Of a DNA stretch of 64,000 nt, positions 56,937-64,000 are shown piece by piece. The stretch spans positions 4,092,001 to 4,156,000 of the forward strand of contig CM018694.1 of NCBI GenBank assembly GCA_009363875.1. Reading direction: 5' to 3'. The position numbers were made by a program, and so were the translations under genes. Each line of letters opens with the position of its first letter. The first letter of the stretch is position 1. Under the pieces are notes generated by a model. That model did not search any database, had not been told where the DNA came from, and worked only from the letters and a program-made list of their open reading frames with translations. The DNA is from Mikania micrantha (taxonomy: Eukaryota; Streptophyta; Magnoliopsida; Asterales; Asteraceae).

Positions 56937-57290
56937 GGGTGAAATGCTTAATTATCACTAACAACAATATGTTAAGCAGTCTGGTATGTGGTGGGACGGT
57001 GGCTGGGGCTTGTCCCCTACATATGCCCTCTATATAAGCATACTTGATTGGTTAACATAGGTGGTTGTTGATGAGGTTAAGGTTGTCACTTCGGGGAGAC
57101 AAGGGTTACATTTTCAGGGTGATCAAAGGTTACAAATCAAGTGTCATGGAATCCAAGTAGTAGAATGAAATGCTTAATTATCACCAGGAACAATATATCA
57201 TGTGGTTAAGTATGTGGTGGGACGGTGGCTGGGGCTTGTTCCCTACATATGCCCTATATATAAGCATACTGAACTAGATGGTATAGGTAG
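56937..57290 (+). promoter_or_regulatory. Duplicated core-promoter block of D3 (TATA 57031 and 57255)
   Basis: GAAATGCTTAATTATCAC...TATGTGGTGGGACGG...CATATGCCC-TATATAAGCATAC is present twice, about 225 bp apart: CTCTATATAAGC at 57029 and CCTATATATAAGC at 57253. D' has a similar duplication (TATA about 40443 and 40672, minus); D2 has one block. Confidence 0.6.
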
Positions 57291-57749
57291 TTAATGGTGA
57301 GGTTAAGGTTGACATTCAAGTTGTTCAAACTCATTTTTATAAAACTTAATGAACTCACCAACCATGTGTTGACTTTATTTTTGCATGACTTCTCAGGTGA
57401 TGAACAGGTCAACTAAGAAGTTTATGCTTTTGGATTAGGACTTCAGATAGAAGGCTTAGTATTTTGGACCTGCATATTTTGAAACATCATTACACAGTTA
57501 TTTTGTATATCTTGTACAGTTACAAGATACATATTTTATGATGTTTATAGTAGATTTACATTGTTAAATTATGAACGATTCGGATGTAATTTAACTTTGT
57601 AATTCTATTCTACTTAGCATTTCTCATTTATATCATGTGCAATGTAAACAATCTGATCACTTTGATTATCACTCATGATATCGTGCCCCGAGAACCTTCC
57701 GCCCGACGGGGACTCCGATCCAACCCTGCTGGCTCGGGGTGTGACAGGT

Positions 57750-57762
57750 TGGTATCAGAGCC
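57750..57762 (+). other. Primer binding site of D3
   Basis: TGGTATCAGAGCC, three bases after the LTR end; methionine-tRNA type. Confidence 0.9.
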
Positions 57763-57922
57763 ATGGTTATAGAGAAATATAGGTCACTTATTTAAACGGT
57801 TTGGCCTAGACTATAACCTAGGGACCCTGCATGTAGAGAACATAGGACTTAAGATTTACTTGCATATTGTCTTCTGTATTCGATCATTGCACTAACCGGT
57901 AACTTTATTGGTTATGATCAGA

Positions 57923-59056
57923 ATGGCGCCGAGAAGACAGACTCCCTCGTTACCTCCACCACCGCAAGACTTGGCACCACATTCATCTACTCCTTCACCA
58001 TCTGATTCACCGCCGCTGCCTCCTCCTCCTCCATTTGTTCCTCCTCCTCTACTCAATCCACCACCAGGCCCGAGCACAACACCAATGCTGGATCCTGCCA
58101 CTATCGCATTGGTGACCCTTCTGAGCAGTCAGATGACCAGTCAGATGAAAGAGGCGATACCGAAGATGTTCCTTAGTCTCTGTAATGAAATCAACAACAC
58201 TGGTAACTAGTCAGGAGAAGCCAGTGGAAATACTGGTAGTTCATCACACTACTCCTACAAATCATTCGTGGGATGTAAACCACCCAGCTTTAGTGGGTCT
58301 GAAGGAGTCGTTGGATTAATCCAATGGATTGAAAAGATTGAAGCTACTCTGGATCTCTACAGCTGCCCAGAGCACCACAAAGTTCGCTATTCAGCTGGAA
58401 ATTCAACAAGCGGGCTTTGACTTGGTGGAATGGTCAAATAAATGCTAGAGGAAAAGAAGAAACTATGGCCATGCCATGGGAAGATTTCAAGACGTTGCTG
58501 AGAACGGAATTCTGCCCCAAGAATGAACTGCAGAAACTGGAGGTGGAACTGTCCAACCATGTGATGAAGGGGGCTGATCACATGGGGTATACAACTCGTT
58601 ATCACGAGTTGGTTGCTTTGGTACCAGACATGGTACCAACTTTGGAGAAAAGAATCGATCGTTATGTAGGTGGACTCCCCGCCTGTATTCAGGGATTAGT
58701 TGTTACAGCTAATCCTACCACTGTCGAGTCTGTAGTGAGATTGTCTGGGAAACTCACTGATCTAATGGTAGCCTCCGGAGTTCTAAAGAAAGAGGCTGAC
58801 TCCGGCAAGAACAAAGCCGAATCGTCAAAGAAACCCCACCACCATCAGAAAAAGAAACAGAAGACCATCAAGAACTACACAGTGGCCACACCTCTTCAAC
58901 AAGTAGCAGCAACACCACAAAACCCTAACAAGAGACCCTACACTGGCACGTTTCCTCAGTGTGCCAAGTGTCAATATCATTATACTGCTGACACTCCCTG
59001 CAAGCATTGCACGGGATGTGGGCAAAAGGGCCATTGGGTCCAACACTATCGGATGA
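57923..59056 (+). pseudogene. D3 gag, interrupted by stop, frameshift and the A2 insertion
   Basis: Starts at ATG 57923 (MAPRRQTPSLPPPPQ). Pro-rich N-terminus, LDPATIALVTLLSSQM, then TAG at 58208-58210 and a frameshift near 58395. The core continues in 58417-59056: TWWNGQINARG, FKTLLRTEFCPKNEL, ERxDRYVGGLPACIQG-type segment, basic HHHQKKKQK, and first zinc knuckle CTGCGQKGHWVQHY. A2 inserts just after this knuckle, at 59057, with GATGA (59052-59056) as the likely left target duplication. The rest of D3 lies outside the window. Confidence 0.88.
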
Positions 59057-61918
59057 TGTCACACCCCCAATTTTCAACTAACGGAATCATACCGTTTGGG
59101 AACATGACAAACCAGGATCTCAGATCATTAGACATAGCGAAGACCTCTATATGAATTTCAAAACATACTTTGGTCTTTAAACATAACATCAGAGTTTACA
59201 AAAGTTGCGGAAGCGTTTAAAACCAATAACAGTTGTAAAGTAAACATTACAAAACACAATACTTAAATGTTCAAATTCAAATATTCAAAATGTTTAAAAT
59301 GCATGAGACTCTATCTCCTAGTCCATGCAAGCTTTAACGCGCGCCTTAGCGTCCTGAGAAAACATGCAAATCAAGTCAACACAAAGGTTGGTGCATAACA
59401 CAGGTTTTAAGCATTCACAATGTTCAAAACAACAGTTGAATATCAAGATTGTAGATAACATAATCACACATGCACAGTCATGATAGCTAGTCATATAACT
59501 ATTTACATAAGTGTTCGACACCGAAGCTGACGGATTGCCATGCTATAGCATGTTTTCGCCTTGCCACTATTGTCTATCACAACAATAGTAAAATTGTGTT
59601 TGGTCAGTCAAACACCTGCGTAGATCCCATCTACCAGGTGAGGTTTGTCAAACCTAATAGATCTATTTCCAACTACCACGCTTTGCATTACAGCAAACTA
59701 AACGGTTCGAGGTGTGTAAGGACTTTCAAGTTGATATGTTGTCACATAATGTAAACAGCTAACTCATGCAAGTGATATGTATCTAAAAATAGTTTGTTGC
59801 ACATGTTTTCTCCCCCAAAACAGTTTAAAATAAGAAAGGGGCCGTGTACGCACCTTTGATAATTGCAGAATGATCAAATACGTGTGAACTTGCGTAGAAA
59901 TCCTCTACGAAGAATCTGTGTTTAAATAATAACGTAGTGTTATTCAGAATGTCGTTTTGTGCTTTAAATCACATACGTGTCAACACACGTATGTTAGAGT
60001 GTTAAGAATGTGCATACAAAAGTACGCGTGCCTTTGAAATCGTTTAAATAAAATCATATTTGATTTTATTTAAATAATCGTAATTATACGCGATTTCATT
60101 TTCGGATTAAAATATAAATTTTATTATCCTAATACGTTCGTATTCCCGTTACGGTTCCAACGCAACTTGAACGAGTCAAAACGGAGTTCGTATGTGAAAA
60201 ATATTCCAAAAATACCAAAAATATGATTTAAAACCCAAAAATGGTAGAACCCGGATTCGAACCCGCGACCACCAACTCCACACACACACAAGCTACCAGT
60301 CTCGCCCGCTAGGGTATCGCGAAATGATTCCAGAAATAATTCTTTTAAATACTACTTCAAACTAAATCCCATTTGTTAATATAGCCGAAGCAACATCTAC
60401 ATAATTGACCACCATTTCGAATCCGGTTAAACTCAAAACCATAGGGTTTCTATTCTAATCATCCAACCGACTCTAGGAATAGTTTTAATTCGAAAGATTA
60501 AACATCATAACCCCATAAAACTGCTCTTAACCTGTTCGAACTTGAGTTTTCAATCCCCAACTCTAATCCGTTCGATTAGCTAATCCTAATTTGCAAAATC
60601 ATAAGGTTTTTAATGAAACCATGATTTCGAAACTATCTGTGCTCATTAATTTCATTTTCAGATTCAATTGTGTTGAAATCCCCAATTCTTTTAACTCTAA
60701 GAACCCTAATTGTCGAACTCACAAAATCTGATACTAAAACTTCAAATTAATACATGGTTAAGGTTAATCGGAACTATCTGAGACTAACCATAACAATCAA
60801 TTTGATTTTCCAGTTCGTTTGTTATGAAATCCCCAAACCGTTTTCCCATCAAGAACCCTAGAATCGAATACCAACAATTCGTATTTGTAATATGAAATTA
60901 ACCTATGCATAACCTCAATCGGCCTATTCTGAAGCTAGTGGTTATATCTAATTTCACTTTAAAATTCATCCCGATCGAAACCCCCAAATCGTCTAAGTCG
61001 AAGAACCCTAATTACTGAATTCTTAGAACTCGATGTTATCAGACAAAATTGACTTAGGATTAACCTGAGTAGACATGATTAGAAGATGTATAACTGAAAA
61101 ATTACTTGTTTTGGTACCGAATTGATGTACTTCGACTTTGAGTTGAATTTCGGCCACCCTTCTTATCAAATCCTCGATCTAAGACTCCTGGAATGAAATT
61201 GTGTTTTTCTACAATCTCTAAAGAGGCCGACCAAAGTTTCTGGATACCCAATTTATGCGTTTGAAGTCGAATTATATATTCACTATGATTTCAAGTGACG
61301 GTTTCATCTCTTAGCCTACTTGAATCATTAATTCGATTTATAACAATGATAATTACACTTGGTAACCGTTAATAATCATTAAGGTGATACATATAACTGA
61401 TTAATTTCAGTTACAAGCTAGTTTAAATGTGGAATTCGAAGTTCCATAAACCAATTGGCCGAAATTTTGACTTCCAAAGTCAAAATCCCCAATTTGATGT
61501 AATTACAATTGTGATACCTATATTTTAATGTTTCTAGACCCAATTTGCTTAATTCTAATCTTTAAAAGTTTGGTCTCCTATGATTTCCTTAGTTTTCGGC
61601 TAATAAAACTACACAAAATTCCCAATTTTGGTATAAATTGGGCCAATTGAGACATTACTGGGCTAGATTAACCCAATTGAACCTCCTAAATACTATTGGA
61701 CCTATCCTGGACTCATTTGCCTCACAGAATATAATTGGGCCTATCTTGGACCTTATTGGGCCACCCTTTGGCCTTACTGGGCCTTCTTTGGCCTTACTGG
61801 GCCACCCTTGGGCTTGTTGGGCCTACTTTGGCTCTATTGGGCCTACGTTGGTTCTGTTGGGCCTGTGATCTCACCATCTTCCGTTAACAAGGTTAATCCG
61901 AAAAGTCGGATTGTCACA
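59057..61918 (-). repeat. A2 3' LTR (2,862 bp)
   Basis: Reverse complement starts TGTGACAATCCG and ends GTGTGACA. Ends are close to A0 and A1, but the middle is clearly diverged (site II cluster about 61620-61870, tRNA-like block 60240-60320). Donor- and acceptor-like sites are at about 59850 and 59354. No gene. Confidence 0.9.
60240..60320 (-). other. tRNA-like block in the A2 LTR
   Basis: On the minus strand: CTAGCGGGCGAGACTGGTAG (D-arm/A-box-like), a GT-rich middle, and GGGTTCGAATCCGGG (B box GGTTCGAATCC), then a run of five T. It keeps both boxes of the A1 block though the spacer differs. Confidence 0.5.
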
Positions 61919-61955
61919 TCATCCCCTTGTTGAAGGAATTTTCGTCCCGAAAATT
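61919..61955 (-). other. A2 polypurine cassette adjoining the LTR
   Basis: Minus strand: hairpin AATTTTCG-GGA-CGAAAATT (61937-61955), then AAGGGGATGA next to the LTR start. Confidence 0.85.
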
Positions 61956-62436
61956 AGCAAATGTTAGGAGTAGTTAGGAAACTACTTACGAGTTTAAATC
62001 GTACGTGTTAGTGTGGTTTGATCATTCTGTGTGCTTGTGTGTACTCACACACAAAGTCTAATGCTTGCAACATCACAACTCAATTGTGATCGTTCAATGT
62101 GACTGTTTGCGTGTACACTAGTTAGTTCACCTATCTGTGACTGTTTGTGTTTGATCATACTGTGTTGTGTAACCTCACACATAGTGAGTGTCTATAACTT
62201 GCTTGTACTATGCAACCCCGCACATAGTGTCTATACTGTTTGTACTATGCAACCCCGCACATAGCAAAATGTGTGTAACCAATCATGTATGTACTACCAT
62301 AACATGTAACATATGAAATGTAGCACATAAAATATATAGAATGTAATGTAGCACAAATATTAATAACAAAATCAATTGAATAAAATGTTTGTGCTTACAG
62401 TTTGAAATTTGCAGTGTTGATGTGTGAAAGCATCAC
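61956..62436 (-). other. A2 spacer between the two polypurine cassettes
   Basis: Counterpart of 9598-10053, similar in sequence, with ATGCAACCCCGCACATAG-type repeats (62205-62265) duplicated relative to A1. No ORF. Confidence 0.6.
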
Positions 62437-62474
62437 GTCATCCCCTTGTTGAAGGAAATTTCGTCCCGAAATTT
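62437..62474 (-). other. A2 upstream polypurine cassette
   Basis: Minus strand: hairpin AAATTTCG-GGA-CGAAATTT (62456-62474), overlapping the pol stop codon, then AAGGGGATGACG. Confidence 0.8.
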
Positions 62475-64000
62475 AACGTGCGCTCTCAGTGTTAGCAGTA
62501 GCTGTTTTGAATAGATGAGGAAATTTATTCATCATTTGGTCTTCCCGTTCCCATGTGAATTCAGGACCACGTCTTGAATTCCATCGAACTTTGACTATCG
62601 GTATCTTGCTTTGCTTCAGTTGTTTGACCTCTCGGTCCATGATTTCTGCTGGTTCTTCAATAAATCGTAGTTGTTCATCTACTTGTATTTCTTCCAACGG
62701 AACAATCAATGTCTCATCAGAAAGACATTTCTTTAAGTTCGATACGTGAAAAACATCATGAACTCCACTGAGTTCTTCCGGTAACTTGAGTTGATACGCA
62801 ACCGGACCAATCCTTTTCAGGATCTCAAAAGGTCCTACGTAACGTGGACTAAGCTTTCCGCGCTTGCCGAATCGTATCACACCTTTCCAAGGTGATACCT
62901 TTAGAAGAACTCGATCTCCTACTTGAAATTCCAACGGCTTGCGACGTTTGTCTGCATAACTCTTCTGTCGATCCCGAGCCGCTACCATACGGTTCCGGAT
63001 TTGAACTATCTTCTCTGTCGTCTCGTGCACCAGTTCAGGACCTGTAATTTGACTGTCTCCAATCTCAGCCCAGCACACTGGTGAACGACATTTGCGACCA
63101 TACAAAGCTTCAAACGGTGCTACTTGAATACTTGTATGATAACTATTGTTGTAAGAAAATTCTACCAACGGTAAATGATTCTCCCAGCTATCACCAAAGT
63201 CAATTACACAAGCTCGTAACATATCCTCGAGCATTTGAATCGTACGTTCACTTTGACCGTCGGTCTGTGGATGATAGGCGGTACTCATATCCAAGCGAGT
63301 CCCCAATGACTTATGAAGAGATTTCCAAAAGTTGGAAGTAAATCGAGCATCCCGATCTGATATGATAGAGATTGGCACTCCATGCCGTGCTACCACTTCC
63401 TTGATGTAAATGCGAGTCAGTTTCTCCATCTTATCAGTTTCCTTGATTGCTAAGAAATGTGCAGATTTCGTTAATCGATCGACAATTACCCATATCGTAT
63501 CACAACCACTCGGTGTACGGGGTAACTTAGTAATGAAGTCCATCGAAATCTGTTCCCATTTCCACATCGGTATCTCTGGTTGTTGCAGTAAACCAGATGG
63601 CTTCTGATATTCAACTTTGACTTTCGAACAAGTCAAACATTTGCTAACGTACTTAGCAATATCAGCTTTCATGTGAGGCCACCAATACAGTGCCTTCAAA
63701 TCATGGTACATCTTGTCTGATCCCGGATGGACTGAATATCTGGACTTGTGTGCTTCATCCATCACGAGTTCCCTTAAACCTCCATACAAAGGTATCCACA
63801 TACGATTAATGAAATAACGAATTCCATCAGGTTTAACATCCAATTGTTCTTCCATTCCTCGTAAAGATTCCGGTACTAAGTTTTCCGTTTTCAAGGCCTC
63901 AATCTGAGCACTGTGCACCTTGTCAGGTAAGTCAGTATGTATTGTCATCATAAGTGCGCGAACCCGTCTTGTTGAAGTTTCCTTTCTGCTTAAAGCGTCA
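62473..64000 (-). CDS. A2 Pol, C-terminal part (partial, continues beyond window)
   Basis: Open from the window edge to TAA at 62473-62475, at least 508 codons. The edge reads in frame as [16 protein letters not shown], so the ATG at 63951 is internal. Contains the integrase HHCC domain, [23 protein letters not shown] and [15 protein letters not shown] (all three catalytic acids present) and the chromodomain. Over the 492 residues shared with A1 I count about a dozen differences, so the enzyme is strongly conserved. Whether A2 is complete cannot be judged here. Confidence 0.93.
   Translation of the reverse strand, partial: DALSRKETSTRRVRALMMTIHTDLPDKVHSAQIEALKTENLVPESLRGMEEQLDVKPDGIRYFINRMWIPLYGGLRELVMDEAHKSRYSVHPGSDKMYHDLKALYWWPHMKADIAKYVSKCLTCSKVKVEYQKPSGLLQQPEIPMWKWEQISMDFITKLPRTPSGCDTIWVIVDRLTKSAHFLAIKETDKMEKLTRIYIKEVVARHGVPISIISDRDARFTSNFWKSLHKSLGTRLDMSTAYHPQTDGQSERTIQMLEDMLRACVIDFGDSWENHLPLVEFSYNNSYHTSIQVAPFEALYGRKCRSPVCWAEIGDSQITGPELVHETTEKIVQIRNRMVAARDRQKSYADKRRKPLEFQVGDRVLLKVSPWKGVIRFGKRGKLSPRYVGPFEILKRIGPVAYQLKLPEELSGVHDVFHVSNLKKCLSDETLIVPLEEIQVDEQLRFIEEPAEIMDREVKQLKQSKIPIVKVRWNSRRGPEFTWEREDQMMNKFPHLFKTATANTESAR

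Larger units (their letters stand above)
53549..57746 (+). repeat. D3 5' LTR (4,198 bp)
   Basis: Starts TGTAACATCAG at the repeat border and ends GGGTGTGACA before a primer binding site. An inverted repeat TTCCGG..CCGGAA is near the start. Order: CT-rich leader (54250-54335), donor-like GAG|GTAATA (54437), CGAACC cluster (54600-55280), donor-like CAG|GTGAGT (56116), 52-bp tandem units (56325-56640), duplicated promoter block with TATA at 57031 and 57255, acceptor-like TTCTCAG|GTGATG (57395-57396), GC-rich terminal block. No genes. Confidence 0.93.
59057..64000 (-). mobile_element. A2: family-A element on the minus strand (5' part outside window)
   Basis: From left to right: 3' LTR in reverse (59057-61918), polypurine cassettes (61919-61955 and 62437-62474) and the C-terminal half of pol (62473-64000). 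Layout is identical to A1. It is inserted into D3 gag. Confidence 0.92.

Overview
This window is plant nuclear DNA made almost entirely of nested LTR retrotransposons. No intact host gene is visible, only one unassigned exon-like ORF near 38.5-38.8 kb. The gag, pol and chromodomain sequences, the methionine-tRNA-type primer binding sites (TGGTATCAGAGC-like) and the very long LTRs (2.9-4.8 kb) fit Ty3/gypsy chromoviruses of the Tekay/Del type. The style of these proteins, and of the accessory protein in the split element H, is what I associate with Asteraceae (lettuce, sunflower, chrysanthemum relatives). That taxon call is inference.

Layout. 1-853 is the end of a family-A LTR (A0). 854-1068 and 12972-15898 are the two halves of an older element H (probably Ty1/copia, with an extra 3' ORF). 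H was split by a complete, apparently intact family-A element, A1 (1069-12971; LTRs 1069-3928 and 10091-12971; accessory ORF 4112-4741; gag-pol 4994-9562). H itself sits in a family-B LTR (15899-17499). A truncated chromovirus piece, E (17500-19894 and 31836-32250), is split by element C (19895-31835). C has near-identical 4.8-kb LTRs, a perfect 5-bp target duplication TAAGT and only gag between the LTRs. 32251-33248 is the decayed integrase end of B and 33249-37302 its 3' LTR, which carries a Helitron-like insertion (34810-35586). 37303-38285 is a decayed copia reverse transcriptase. 39948-52974 is a decayed minus-strand element, D', with a solo LTR, D2 (42134-46165, target duplication CCTTA), inside its 3' LTR. 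After a 100-N gap and a degenerate trinucleotide repeat comes a plus-strand element, D3 (LTR 53549-57746, broken gag). D3 is interrupted at 59057 by a minus-strand family-A element, A2, which runs off the right edge.

The most interesting signals are inside the LTRs. (1) The C LTRs carry 11 tandem units of about 74 bp. Each can form two hairpins whose stems change in a compensatory way while GNRA-type loops are kept. (2) A different array in E repeats short hairpins with the same kind of covariation. (3) Families A, C and D share an ordered LTR plan: upstream leader (with a TATA box in A, B and C), a 5' splice-site-like sequence, a family-specific short-motif cluster, a second 5' splice-site-like sequence, usually a second TATA box, then a conserved 3' splice-site-like block. 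This suggests spliced transcripts that start within the LTR. (4) A hairpin lies directly upstream of the polypurine tract in every family. In family A the whole hairpin plus tract cassette is duplicated. All of this was read by eye; no folding, alignment or database search was run.
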